From positions 1,488,001-1,552,000 of the forward strand of contig NZ_JAEAGP010000001.1 in the NCBI RefSeq assembly GCF_015999305.1: a DNA stretch of 64,000 nucleotides, given 5' to 3'. The translations under genes were made by a program, and so were the position numbers. The DNA is from Erythrobacter sp. YJ-T3-07. GTDB taxonomy: Bacteria; Pseudomonadota; Alphaproteobacteria; Sphingomonadales; Sphingomonadaceae. Below are positions 46,738-55,561 of the stretch, piece after piece; within the stretch, counting starts at the first letter, position 1; the number at the start of each line of letters is the position of its first letter. A model generated the notes under the pieces. That model saw only the letters and a program-made list of their open reading frames with translations, made no database searches and was not told the origin of the DNA.

Positions 46738-48495
46738 ATGCTCGGAGCGATGCAAGACTGGGACCTGCTGGTCACCAAGGTGATCGACCACGCCGCGCGC
46801 GAAGCGCCGAACCGCGAGATCGTGACCCACTGGGCCGACGGCAGCGAAACCCGCACCGACTGGGCCGGTATCCGCCGCGACGCGATGAAGATGGCGCAGG
46901 CGCTCGAAGCGCTCGGCATCCAGAAGGGTGACCGGGTCGCCAGCCTCGCGATGAACCATGCGCGCCACCTCGTCAGCTGGTACGGCGTCGCGGGGATGGG
47001 CGGGGTGCTGCATACCATCAATCCGCGGCTGTTCGAGGATCAGCTGGAATACATCGCGAACCATGCGGAAGACCGCGTGCTTATCTACGACGCGGCGTTC
47101 CAGCCGATCGTCGACAAGATGCGTTCCAAGTGGACCAGCATCGAACATTACATCTGCTACGATCCGCCCGAAGGCTCCGATGCGCTCGGCTTCGAAGACT
47201 GGATCGCTCCGCAGGACGGTGACTACGAGTGGGCGGCGATCGACGAGCGCGATCCGTGCATGCTGTGCTACACCAGCGGGACCACCGGCAATCCCAAGGG
47301 CGTGCTGTACGAGCATCGCTCCACCGTGCTGCACGCGATCGCCGCGATCCAGCCAGCCGCGTTCTGCTTCGATGCCTCTTCGGTCATGCTGCCGGTGGTG
47401 CCGATGTTCCACGCGGCGAGCTGGGGCCTGCCGTTTGCGGGCGCTATGGCGGGGATCAAGTTCGTCTTCTCCGCAGTGAACGAGCCAGCGGTGCTGTGCG
47501 ACCTGATGGAACGGGAGAACGTGACCGACAGCGCGGGCGTGCCGACGGTGTGGCTCGCAACCTTCCAGTACTGCGATGCCAACGACAAGCCGCTGCCCAA
47601 GCTGCGCGCGGCGACCATCGGCGGATCTGCTGCGCCCAAGTTCATGATCCGGCGGCTGATGGAGGCGGGGATTCGCGTCCAGCACGCATGGGGGATGACC
47701 GAAACCTCTCCGCTGGGCACGGTCGGCGGGCCGACCTGGGACTGGGATCAGCTCACGCTCGACCAGAAGGTCGACAAGGCGGCGATGCAGGGCCGCCCGG
47801 TCTTCGGCGTGGAACTGCGCACGGTCGATCTGGAGGATCGCAGCAAGGCCCTGCCGCGCGATGGCGAAAGCTCCGGCGCGCTGCAGATCCGGGGCCCCTG
47901 GGTCATCCGCCGCTACTTCAAGGCGGACGAGGATGCGCTGACGCCGGACGGCTGGTTCGACACCGGCGACGTCGCGATCCTGCACCCAGACGGCACGATG
48001 CAGATCACCGACCGGACCAAGGACGTGATCAAGTCGGGTGGCGAGTGGATCAGCTCGGTCGAGCTGGAGAACGCCGCCGCCGGTCATCCCGCGATTGCCG
48101 AAGCCGCCGCGATCGGCATGTTCCACCCCAAGTGGGACGAGCGGCCGGTGCTGTTCTGCATCCGCAAGGAAGGCCAGCAGGTCACGGGTGAGGAGCTGAT
48201 CGACTTCCTCAAGGATCACGTCGCCAAGTGGTGGCTGCCCGATGCGGTCGAGTTCGTCGACGACATCCCGCACACTGCCACGGGCAAGATCAGCAAGAAG
48301 GACCTGCGCGACCGCTTCGCCGACTACCAACTGCCCGAAGCGAAGGCCGTGACCGCGCAGGAATCCGGAACGCCCGAGCCTGCGATGGCCGATGCGGGCC
48401 CGAGCCCGGCCACCGAGGTCCAGAACGGCGATGCGCCGGACGGCGGCGATGGCCAGAAGCGCGGCATCTTCTCGCGCATGCTGGGCAAGGACTAG
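46738..48495 (+). CDS. long/medium-chain fatty acid-CoA ligase (AMP-forming)
   Basis: 585 residues with a GGGAGAG ribosome binding site. AMP-binding motifs include [40 protein letters not shown], then [20 protein letters not shown] and the catalytic-lysine segment [13 protein letters not shown]. It activates fatty acids to acyl-CoA, similar to AlkK-like enzymes. An unusual C-terminal tail of about 50 residues is Pro/Ala/Gly-rich and ends [12 protein letters not shown], a basic amphipathic segment that may contact the membrane. Confidence 0.88.
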   Translation: MLGAMQDWDLLVTKVIDHAAREAPNREIVTHWADGSETRTDWAGIRRDAMKMAQALEALGIQKGDRVASLAMNHARHLVSWYGVAGMGGVLHTINPRLFEDQLEYIANHAEDRVLIYDAAFQPIVDKMRSKWTSIEHYICYDPPEGSDALGFEDWIAPQDGDYEWAAIDERDPCMLCYTSGTTGNPKGVLYEHRSTVLHAIAAIQPAAFCFDASSVMLPVVPMFHAASWGLPFAGAMAGIKFVFSAVNEPAVLCDLMERENVTDSAGVPTVWLATFQYCDANDKPLPKLRAATIGGSAAPKFMIRRLMEAGIRVQHAWGMTETSPLGTVGGPTWDWDQLTLDQKVDKAAMQGRPVFGVELRTVDLEDRSKALPRDGESSGALQIRGPWVIRRYFKADEDALTPDGWFDTGDVAILHPDGTMQITDRTKDVIKSGGEWISSVELENAAAGHPAIAEAAAIGMFHPKWDERPVLFCIRKEGQQVTGEELIDFLKDHVAKWWLPDAVEFVDDIPHTATGKISKKDLRDRFADYQLPEAKAVTAQESGTPEPAMADAGPSPATEVQNGDAPDGGDGQKRGIFSRMLGKD

Positions 48496-48501
48496 GCGCG
48501 G

Positions 48502-48708
48502 ATGTCGATCAGGACGGGATTTGCGATCATGATCGGGCTCGGCCTCGCGATGGTCGCGTTCCTCGTCCTGGCGCTGGCGCTGCGGGCCGCGCGCGGGGAG
48601 GAGTTCCTCACTCCGCAGGCGATGACGCTGATCGGCGTCGGCTGCCTGCTGGTCGTCGCGCGGCCATCATGGGCGATCGCCAAGCGGATCGTCCCCGACA
48701 AGGAGTAG
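48502..48708 (+). CDS. 68-aa two-span membrane protein
   Basis: From ATG 48502, six bases after the acyl-CoA ligase stop. Two hydrophobic spans (about residues 8-27, AIMIGLGLAMVAFLVLALAL, and 42-55, MTLIGVGCLLVVA) and a charged end (AIAKRIVPDKE). Probably co-transcribed with the ligase. No family is recognised. Confidence 0.6.
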   Translation: MSIRTGFAIMIGLGLAMVAFLVLALALRAARGEEFLTPQAMTLIGVGCLLVVARPSWAIAKRIVPDKE

Positions 48709-48748
48709 CGCGTGACGCCTCGCATCGCCCTAGGGCGCAAGGCCGAGC

Positions 48749-48776
48749 CCTGACACACCTGACACACAGTCCAGGG
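48749..48776 (-). repeat. 28-bp dispersed repeat, copy B
   Basis: Exact reverse-complement copy of 26361-26388. It contains the GTGTGTCAG tandem and lies in the 240-base gap after the small membrane protein gene. Confidence 0.9.
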
Positions 48777-48784
48777 TTTGAAAC

Positions 48785-48818
48785 TCACTCGATCAGTGAA
48801 AGGTCACTGATCGAGTGA
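48785..48818. repeat. perfect 15-bp inverted repeat
   Basis: Arms TCACTCGATCAGTGA (48785-48799) and TCACTGATCGAGTGA (48804-48818) around a 4-base loop. No T-run follows, so it may be a regulator site or an RNA-processing hairpin rather than a simple terminator. Confidence 0.85.
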
Positions 48819-48948
48819 TGCGATTTGGTGGCGCGGGCGGCTTGTCGACAATGGCAAAGATCCGCCCGCCTTCTAGCCCGCCGCGCGCATGTAGGACAGC
48901 GCCTGTGCACCGCCGGGGGCGCCCGAAGGCCCCCGCAGCGGCACGATC

Positions 48949-49437
48949 TCACTCGCCGTAGACGTAGTCCGGAAGCTTCGCCGCGCTCAGCGAGAAGAGG
49001 GCGAGCTGCCGCTTGTAGTTCGCCATCGTGATCCCGCCGTCGGCGATGATGTACATGCGCAGGCTGATCTGCCCATCGGGGTCGAGATAGGCCCGGCCGA
49101 AGTTCTGGCGATAATTATATTCGTTGATCGCCTCGCGGACCTTCGCCGGCGTGGCGTCGTCCGGCGTTTCGTAGGTCACGAGGATCGAGGTGCCCAGGCA
49201 ATTGTGCGAGGTTCCGTCATCGTCGCAGGCCATCAGCAGCGCATCCGCCATCAGGCCATTGTCGAAGGTGACGGAGATATTGGTCTTCCCGGGCTGCTCT
49301 TCGGTCTGTGCATCAATGCCCGAGAGTGCCGAGAGCAGCGCGCTGCGCGTGAACTGCGTCATTGGCCGCTCTGCCTGTGCATTCGCGGCTGAAACCAGCC
49401 CACACGCCAGCACCGCGCCCATTATCACCGTCTTCAT
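48949..49437 (-). CDS. YbjN-like periplasmic protein
   Basis: 162 residues from ATG 49437. A signal peptide (MKTVIMGAVLACGLVSAANA) precedes a YbjN/type III chaperone-like domain (ISVTFDNGLMADALLMACDD, VREAINEYNYRQNFGRAYLD and SLRMYIIADGGITMANYKRQ). Two cysteines (ACDDDGTSHNCLG) may pair. Function is unknown. Confidence 0.7.
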   Translation of the reverse strand: MKTVIMGAVLACGLVSAANAQAERPMTQFTRSALLSALSGIDAQTEEQPGKTNISVTFDNGLMADALLMACDDDGTSHNCLGTSILVTYETPDDATPAKVREAINEYNYRQNFGRAYLDPDGQISLRMYIIADGGITMANYKRQLALFSLSAAKLPDYVYGE

Positions 49438-49563
49438 CTCACCTGTCCCCCTCGCAAATCGCGCCAATCAGGAGCGAAAGAGTAGCCGCGGTACGGACCG
49501 GCGCAAGACGGAATCTTGCGGTTGAGACGGCGGATTGCGCGAATGACGTGTCATCCTCTTTCC

Positions 49564-50640
49564 CTAGAGCAGCCGCAACTGACCGCCGGTGGTCGGCGCA
49601 CGGAAGCGTGAGCAGTCGAGCGCGAACTTCGCCTTGCCGTCGCCGATCCCGGCGCGCCTGCAGGCGACGCGGAAGCGGGCGCGGAAGAGGTCGGCCCACA
49701 CGCCTTGCGGTTTCAGCCTGCTGAAGAAATCCGGGTCGTTGTCGCGCCCGTTGCGAATCGAGCGGACGATTCCCATCACCTTGTCCTTGCGGTCCGGAAA
49801 ATGCGTTTCCAGCCATTCGCGGAACAGCGGGGCGACTTCATGCGGCAGGCGCAGCGGGATCCATCCGGCGGAGGTCACGCCCAATTCCGCCGCGCGCGCG
49901 ACGATGCCTTCCATCGCGTCATCGGTGATCGCGGGGATGACCGGCGCGATCGAGCAATGGGTGGGTACGCCCGCCTGCGTCAACGTGCCCAGCGCCGCGA
50001 GCCGCTTGGTGGGGGAGGGCGCGCGCGGTTCGACCAGCCGCGACAGGGCCGGGTCGAGTGAGGTGACCGAAATCGCCACGGCGATCAGGTCTTTACGGGC
50101 CATCTCTTCGAGAATGTCGAGATCGGCCAGCACCCGGTCGGATTTGGTGGTGATGGTCACCGGATGGCGCGCGTCGAGGCACACCTCCAGCATCGCGCGG
50201 GTGATGCGGTACCGGCCTTCGATCGGCTGGTAGGGATCGGTGTTGGTCCCCATCGCGATCGGGCGCGGCTGGTAACCCGGCTTGGCCAGCGTTTCGGCAA
50301 GCAGCTTCGCCGCGTCGGGCTTGGCGAACAGCTTGCTTTCGAAATCGAGGCCGGGCGACAGGTCGAGATAGGCATGGGTCGGCCGCGCGAAGCAGTAGAT
50401 GCAGCCATGCTCGCACCCCCGGTAAGCATTCACCGAACGATCGAAGCCGATGTCCGGCGACTGGTTGAACGAGAGGATCGAGCGCGGATGCTCGATCGTC
50501 ACCTCGGTGCGCAGTTTCGGCGCAGGGCCGTCGAGCGTTTCGGCCACATCGCGCCAGTCGCCATCCGCCTCACGCGCGGCAAGGCCGAAGCGGGTGGATA
50601 CGTCGCCGCTCTGTGCTCCTCTGCCTTTGACCTGTTCCAT
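49564..50640 (-). CDS. PA0069 family radical SAM protein
   Basis: 358 residues from ATG 50640 (MEQVKGRGAQSGDVSTRFG). The radical SAM cluster motif is CEHGCIYCFARPTH (C-x3-C-x2-C), preceded by SPDIGFDRSVNAYRG, with MGTNTDPYQPIEGRYRITR and TTKSDRVLADLDILEEMARK as in SplB-like enzymes. The reaction is unknown; relation to spore photoproduct lyase suggests nucleic acid repair. A LexA-type box lies directly upstream, implying DNA damage control. Confidence 0.88.
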   Translation of the reverse strand: MEQVKGRGAQSGDVSTRFGLAAREADGDWRDVAETLDGPAPKLRTEVTIEHPRSILSFNQSPDIGFDRSVNAYRGCEHGCIYCFARPTHAYLDLSPGLDFESKLFAKPDAAKLLAETLAKPGYQPRPIAMGTNTDPYQPIEGRYRITRAMLEVCLDARHPVTITTKSDRVLADLDILEEMARKDLIAVAISVTSLDPALSRLVEPRAPSPTKRLAALGTLTQAGVPTHCSIAPVIPAITDDAMEGIVARAAELGVTSAGWIPLRLPHEVAPLFREWLETHFPDRKDKVMGIVRSIRNGRDNDPDFFSRLKPQGVWADLFRARFRVACRRAGIGDGKAKFALDCSRFRAPTTGGQLRLL

Positions 50641-50646
50641 GGAGTG

Positions 50647-50661
50647 GAACATACAGGGAAC
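50647..50661. promoter_or_regulatory. LexA (SOS) box upstream of the radical SAM gene
   Basis: GAAC-ATACAGG-GAAC, an exact GAAC-N7-GAAC (GTTC-N7-GTTC on the other strand), the alphaproteobacterial LexA operator. It sits 7-21 bases before the ATG of the gene at 50640, where a bound repressor would block transcription. Confidence 0.7.
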
Positions 50662-50775
50662 GCAGGCGCGAGTCGATCCAGATTTTTGCGGCGTTCTCAA
50701 CGCCGAGGCAATCGGCAGCTCTGACGCTTTCGGGCAATTTGGTTCGATGTCTCAATTGGAGTGGAAAGCTGCCCT

Positions 50776-51165
50776 TCAACTACCGACAGCTTCGTAGCTG
50801 ATTGCAACGCCGGAAACTGACTCATCCTTTTCGAACAAGCGAGAGTTCGTGGCATAGCGAATGAGCAAGCGATCCGACGCAAGCCATTCCATCTCAGCCC
50901 ACGAACCTCCCCAAGGCCCAGTTCTAGCCGCCCCATGATCGTCGTCAGCGCGAAACACGTTGCCACTTCCCGACAACGGCTCTCCGCGTTCGATGATAGA
51001 AACCTGAGTTGAAAACCCAGTCGTAGCGCCGCAATCCCTCTGGAACATCACTGCTTCGCGTGCACCATCAGGCGAAGTCACGTTCTCCACGACCTCGTTT
51101 GAACAAGAATCGCTGCAAGCACCGAGCATCAGACAGAACGTCGCGACGGGTAAGGCACGGATCAT
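50776..51165 (-). CDS. putative lipoprotein, unknown function, AT-richer
   Basis: 129 residues. Lipoprotein signal with lipobox LGAC (MIRALPVATFCLMLGACSDS). The mature part has SPDGAREAVMFQRDCGATTG and STQVSIIERGEPLSGSGNVF, then SWAEMEWLASDRLLIRYATN, resembling small bacterial proteins of the DUF5412 type. Base composition is lower in GC than most of the window, which suggests acquisition. No operon partner. Confidence 0.65.
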   Translation of the reverse strand: MIRALPVATFCLMLGACSDSCSNEVVENVTSPDGAREAVMFQRDCGATTGFSTQVSIIERGEPLSGSGNVFRADDDHGAARTGPWGGSWAEMEWLASDRLLIRYATNSRLFEKDESVSGVAISYEAVGS

Positions 51166-51291
51166 CGCTGCATCTTAGCGCCAAGCTGGAGGTCCGCAAT
51201 CGGGTCGTGAGCGGAATGGCGGCTTCGGGATTAGGGAGTACGGAACCAGACTTTCTGTAAGAATCCGCCATACCCTACCGTCGCGGCCAAT

Positions 51292-52326
51292 TCAGCCCAG
51301 CGCGACCTGCAGCGCGGCCGCGCCAAGCCATAGCGCGAGCAGGATGACCGATTCCCAGCCGATCCCGCCGGGGCCCTGCTTCTCGCGCCGCAGCAGGCCC
51401 AACAGCAGCACGCCGGTCATCAGGCACACCAGCGCCATCCAGAACAGCGTGCGCTCTCCGATCGCGTGATAGATCGAGCCGTCGCGGTAGGCGATGTCGC
51501 TGGCGGAGACGAACAGCGCATCGAACATGTTGCCGCCGATGATCCCGCCGATCGCGAGTTGCAGCGCGCCGCGCCGCACCGCCGCGATGGTGGTCACGAG
51601 TTCGGGCAGCGAGGTGACGATCGCGGTGCCCAGCGCGCCGACCACGCCTTGCGAAATGCCCAGCTGGCCGCTCAGCGCAAGGCCGCTTTCGCCGACCACC
51701 CAGCCGCATGCGCCGACGATCAGCACCAGACCGGCGAACAGGCAGGCGAGCAGGGCGGTCGAGCGCGGGTCGTTCTCGACATCGTCTTCCTCGACGCGCA
51801 GGCCCGGCGTTTCCTTGGGTTGCCACATCGGCTCCTGCCGGATCGAATGCGCGTTGTGCAGGCCGATCAGATAGACCGCGATCATGATCGGGCTGACCGG
51901 GTGAACGCCGAAAAACGCGATCTGCGGCGCGGCATAGGCCATGATCGGCAGGACCGAGAGGATGATGAGCACGGTCGCTTGGCCAAGGTTCACCGTGCTT
52001 GCGCCTGCGTGCTCCAGATTAACGTGGCGATAGAAGATGTCCGCCAGCGCGAGGAACATCGTCTGCGCGGCGATCCCGCCCATGGCGTTGGACACCGCAA
52101 GCTCGGGCGCGCCGCCGGCGGCGGTGGTGATCGAGGTTACGATGCCCGAAATGCTCGTCCCCGCGCCCAGCAGGACCGCACCGATCAGCGCTTCGCCAAG
52201 ACCGGTGCGGTCGGCCAGCACGTCGGCGATGGCGGCCATCTTGCTGCCGAAAAAAGCGATCAGCAGCGCGCTCGCGATGAACAGCGCGGCCAGCCAGGGC
52301 AGGGGGAGGGACTGGATGTCGGGCAT
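51292..52326 (-). CDS. Ca2+/cation antiporter (NCX/CaCA) family membrane protein
   Basis: 344 residues with about ten membrane segments in two halves. The alpha repeats are LGAGTSISGIVTSITTAAGG with PELAVSNAMGG and the second GTAIVTSLPELVTTIAAVRR with GGIIGGNMFDALFV. A cytoplasmic acidic loop (RVEEDDVENDPRST) separates the halves. It probably exchanges Ca2+ or Na+ across the inner membrane; the first alpha repeat is less canonical than the second, so the ion is uncertain. Confidence 0.85.
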   Translation of the reverse strand: MPDIQSLPLPWLAALFIASALLIAFFGSKMAAIADVLADRTGLGEALIGAVLLGAGTSISGIVTSITTAAGGAPELAVSNAMGGIAAQTMFLALADIFYRHVNLEHAGASTVNLGQATVLIILSVLPIMAYAAPQIAFFGVHPVSPIMIAVYLIGLHNAHSIRQEPMWQPKETPGLRVEEDDVENDPRSTALLACLFAGLVLIVGACGWVVGESGLALSGQLGISQGVVGALGTAIVTSLPELVTTIAAVRRGALQLAIGGIIGGNMFDALFVSASDIAYRDGSIYHAIGERTLFWMALVCLMTGVLLLGLLRREKQGPGGIGWESVILLALWLGAAALQVALG

Positions 52327-52370
52327 GGGGCTTGCTGGAAGAGCAGCCCCGCGTCCCTATCGTTCCAACG

Positions 52371-52898
52371 TTACCGTTCGAGCAGGCGGGGCATCAGCTC
52401 GACGAAGTTGCAGGGCCGGTGGCGGCTATCGAGCTGGTCCTTGAGGATCTTGTCCCACCCGTCCTTCACCGCGCCGTTCGATCCGGGCAGGGCGAAGACA
52501 AAGGTGTCGCCCGCCAGCACCGCGCAGGCGCGGCTCTGCACGGTGGATGTGCCGATGCTCTGGTAGCTGATCCAGCGGAACAGCTCGCCGAAACCGGGAA
52601 TGTCCTTGTCCTTCACCCGGTCGAGCGCCTCTGGCGTGACATCGCGCCCGGTCAGCCCGGTGCCGCCGGTGGTGATGACGCAGTCGACCTGCTTGCTCGC
52701 GATGAAGCGGCGCAGCACGTCGTAGATCTCGGCGGCATCGTCCGGGCAGATGGTGCGTTCGACGAGGGTGTGCCCGGCCTCGCGCACCCGTGCCTCCAGC
52801 AGGTCGCCCGAGCTGTCGGTCGAAGGATCGCGGGTGTCCGATACGGTGACCAGCGCGATCCCGATCGGCTGGAACGTGCGGGTTTCGTCGATAGCCAT
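52371..52898 (-). CDS. moaB: molybdenum cofactor biosynthesis protein B
   Basis: 175 residues from ATG 52898. It contains [40 protein letters not shown] and [18 protein letters not shown], the MoaB/Mog molybdopterin-binding signature. It likely adenylates molybdopterin. The ATG overlaps the stop of the lytic transglycosylase gene by one base, so the two share a transcript, although their roles are unrelated. Confidence 0.93.
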   Translation of the reverse strand: MAIDETRTFQPIGIALVTVSDTRDPSTDSSGDLLEARVREAGHTLVERTICPDDAAEIYDVLRRFIASKQVDCVITTGGTGLTGRDVTPEALDRVKDKDIPGFGELFRWISYQSIGTSTVQSRACAVLAGDTFVFALPGSNGAVKDGWDKILKDQLDSRHRPCNFVELMPRLLER

Positions 52899-54649
52899 CA
52901 GCGGCGCGTGAAACGCTGGGTTGGCGGGCCTGCCTCGGGGAAGCCGGGCCAGCGGTTCATCGCCAGCGCCTGCCTGCTGGGCGAAGGCGCGGCGGCCTGC
53001 CGCTCGTACATCCAGTAGTTGCGGGTGACGATCGCGACATAGCCGCGCGTTTCCCAATAAGGAATCGATTCCATGTAGAGCAGCGGATCGCCCTGGTCGT
53101 TCACCTCGGTGTTCCAGCGGCCCACCGGCGTGAGGCCGGCGTTATAGGCGGCCATGATCTTGGGCAGCTTGCCCTGCGTCGCGGGATGATCGCGCAGCAT
53201 CTGCAGGTGCCGCTGGCCGAAGGCGAGGTTGACGCTCGGCTGGTTGAGCGAGCGGGGATTGCCGCTCACGCCCAGCGCGCCGGCATGGTCCTGCGCGGCG
53301 GCGGGCATGATCTGCATCAGCCCGCGCGCGCCTGCGGGGCTGACGACCGCGGCGCGGAAGTTCGATTCCTGCAAGGCGTGGGCGTAGGCGAGTGCGGGGT
53401 CGACCTGCCATCCGTTCACCGGCTCCCACCGCGCGACGGGGAAGCGCAGCGCCGGATCGGGCGTGCCGCCGCGCGGGGCGTTGTGCGCCATCCACAGCTG
53501 GGTCGAGGGCAGGCCAAGCTCGCGCGCGAGGCGCGAGAGCGCGGTGAACTCGGACGGATCGCCGATCCGCGCCTGGTGGCGCAGCACTTCGTCGGCCAGC
53601 TCGTCGTGGCCCAGCTCGGCCAGAGCGACTGCGACGCGGACGTTCTCCTCGCGGCTGAGCTGCTGCCAGTCGGCGGGGCTGAGGTCGGGCGTTTCGCCTG
53701 CACGTGGCAGGTGCTGGCCCAGCTGCTCGCGCGCGAGCATGCCGTACAGCGTCTCGTCCATCATCGCCGCGCCGCGCAGCTTTTCCGCGGCCTTTTCCGG
53801 CTGGCGGCAACGGATGTAGGACCGGCTCGCCCAGTAATAGGCAGCCGCCGAGAGTTCGGGGTTGATCGCGGTTGCGGCCGCGCGGTCGAAACCGTCGGCG
53901 GCGGTCGCGCAGTCGCCCATCCGCCAGGCGGAGATGCCGACCACCCAGTCGCCCTCGGGCACCCAAGCCCCGCTGCCATCGCGCACCGTGCGCGCCATCG
54001 CGAGCGCGGCGGCGTCGTTGTTCTCGATGTAATAGCTCCACGCGACGCGGCGGCGCCATTCGGCCCGCGCTTCGCTGCTGAGCCCGGCATCCACCCCGTC
54101 GAGCAGCAGGCGCGCGCCGTCGGGATCGTCATTGCTGATCTTGTCGAGGATCGCCGCCTTGATGTCGCCCGGCATGGTGCCGTCATTGGTATCGCGCGGC
54201 AGGATCCGCTTGCTGGCATAGCCCTGCGGGAGGAAGCTCTGTTCGGGCGGCAGGTAGGGCGCGCTCATCAACCCGCGCTTGGACGCGAGATCGGTGATCT
54301 GCTGCGCCTGCGGCAGGCGGCTGCCCTTGGCGAGCCATTCCTGCAGCGCGGGCAGTTCGATCCGCGGGCTGTTTGCGTCGAGATAATACTCTGCCTGCGC
54401 AATCAGCTTGAGCGGTTCGTCGCCCCGCTGCGCGAGCAGGCTTTCGACCTCGCTCCAGTTGCCATTATCCAGCGCGGCGAACACGCGGGTGTAGAACTGC
54501 CGGTCGGCTTCGCTGAGCACCTGGGGGATGTTCGGATTGGCCGCGCGTTCGCGGAAATACTCCGCCGCGCTCTGCGACTGGGCCATCGCGGGCGTGGCCA
54601 CGGGCAGCGCGGCCAGCGTGGCGGCGAGGGGGAGGAGAATGCGTTTCAT
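52898..54649 (-). CDS. lytic murein transglycosylase (Slt-type)
   Basis: 583 residues from ATG 54649. Signal peptide (MKRILLPLAATLAALPVATP, cleavage near AMA), a long helical U/L-shaped superhelix (about 30-420) and a C-terminal SLT domain with the catalytic Glu in ALQESNFRAAVVSPAGARG and LMQIMPAAAQDHAG, then IMAAYNAGLTPVGRW. Periplasmic enzyme cleaving peptidoglycan glycan strands to 1,6-anhydromuropeptides. Followed by moaB. Confidence 0.93.
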   Translation of the reverse strand: MKRILLPLAATLAALPVATPAMAQSQSAAEYFRERAANPNIPQVLSEADRQFYTRVFAALDNGNWSEVESLLAQRGDEPLKLIAQAEYYLDANSPRIELPALQEWLAKGSRLPQAQQITDLASKRGLMSAPYLPPEQSFLPQGYASKRILPRDTNDGTMPGDIKAAILDKISNDDPDGARLLLDGVDAGLSSEARAEWRRRVAWSYYIENNDAAALAMARTVRDGSGAWVPEGDWVVGISAWRMGDCATAADGFDRAAATAINPELSAAAYYWASRSYIRCRQPEKAAEKLRGAAMMDETLYGMLAREQLGQHLPRAGETPDLSPADWQQLSREENVRVAVALAELGHDELADEVLRHQARIGDPSEFTALSRLARELGLPSTQLWMAHNAPRGGTPDPALRFPVARWEPVNGWQVDPALAYAHALQESNFRAAVVSPAGARGLMQIMPAAAQDHAGALGVSGNPRSLNQPSVNLAFGQRHLQMLRDHPATQGKLPKIMAAYNAGLTPVGRWNTEVNDQGDPLLYMESIPYWETRGYVAIVTRNYWMYERQAAAPSPSRQALAMNRWPGFPEAGPPTQRFTRR

Positions 54650-54660
54650 CGTCGGTTGTC

Positions 54661-55476
54661 TCATTGGGCGGGGTCGCTCCGGTTGAGCCATCGGGTCCAT
54701 GTCTGTGCGCGCTTTGCCGGGCTGCGGAGCAGGCTCGCGAAATCCGGCATCGCGAAGACAGCCGCTTTACCACCGCCATGCGAAATTGTGGTTAACGCTT
54801 TGTCTTCCTGCGCCATCTCGTGCGCAAGAAGCGACCAGACGCGTTCGCCCAGCACGATCAGCTGCGCCGGGCGCACCAGCGCGACGTGGTGCTGCGCCAG
54901 CTTGCCATAGCCTGCGCGCCCGACCGCATCCCATTCGGGCCGCAGGGTGTGACGCGGCAGCACGCTGGCGAAATAGGCGGCATCGCTGGCATAGCCCATC
55001 GCGCGCAGCATGTTCGCGGCGAGCATTGCAGCAGGCTCGCCCAGCAGATCCTCGCCCGCAGGCTGGTCGACCAGCAGCATGACCTGCACCTGCGCCGGGC
55101 CGCGCGGGGCTACGCGGGGGTAGGAGCCGGGCGGGTCGAGCGCATCGCTCTCCATCCACCACGTGCGGAATGCGTCGAGATCGTCGGGCCACTGCGCCGG
55201 ATCGCCCGGATGCGCAGCGCCGTCGCTGCCGCTGGCGATGAAGCGGCTCAGCGCCGTGCGGTTGGGCGGCGGCGGGGGAGGTGGTGGCGGCGCGGAGGGC
55301 GCATCCGTCTCCCGATCGCTCTGCGCAGCCTGCGCATCGCCCTTGCCATCGGCCTCCTTCAACCACGCGGACGGCGCATCCTCGACATGCTCCAGCACCC
55401 CGGCATCGGCCCACCAGTCGAGGCTGGCGGCGAATGCTTCGCGCAAATTTTCGGGGTGGAAGGAATGGTCGGCCAT
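54661..55476 (-). CDS. uracil-DNA glycosylase family-like protein
   Basis: 271 residues from ATG 55476 (MADHSFHPENLREAFAASLD). A linker with ten consecutive prolines separates an N-terminal region (1-70) from the C-terminal domain, which has VMLLVDQPAGEDLLGEPAAM, LRAMGYASDAAYFASVLPRH and LIVLGERVWSLLAHE, typical of the distant UDG superfamily proteins of sphingomonads. Catalytic residues are degenerate by eye, so activity is uncertain. Adjacent to the transglycosylase gene (11 bases). Confidence 0.75.
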   Translation of the reverse strand: MADHSFHPENLREAFAASLDWWADAGVLEHVEDAPSAWLKEADGKGDAQAAQSDRETDAPSAPPPPPPPPPNRTALSRFIASGSDGAAHPGDPAQWPDDLDAFRTWWMESDALDPPGSYPRVAPRGPAQVQVMLLVDQPAGEDLLGEPAAMLAANMLRAMGYASDAAYFASVLPRHTLRPEWDAVGRAGYGKLAQHHVALVRPAQLIVLGERVWSLLAHEMAQEDKALTTISHGGGKAAVFAMPDFASLLRSPAKRAQTWTRWLNRSDPAQ

Positions 55477-55561
55477 TTCGCACAGGGTCTTGACCTGTGG
55501 CGCGCAGGCAATCAAGCCGGAAGCAACGCTAATTCGGCCCGAAAAGAGCTTCGAGGATATT

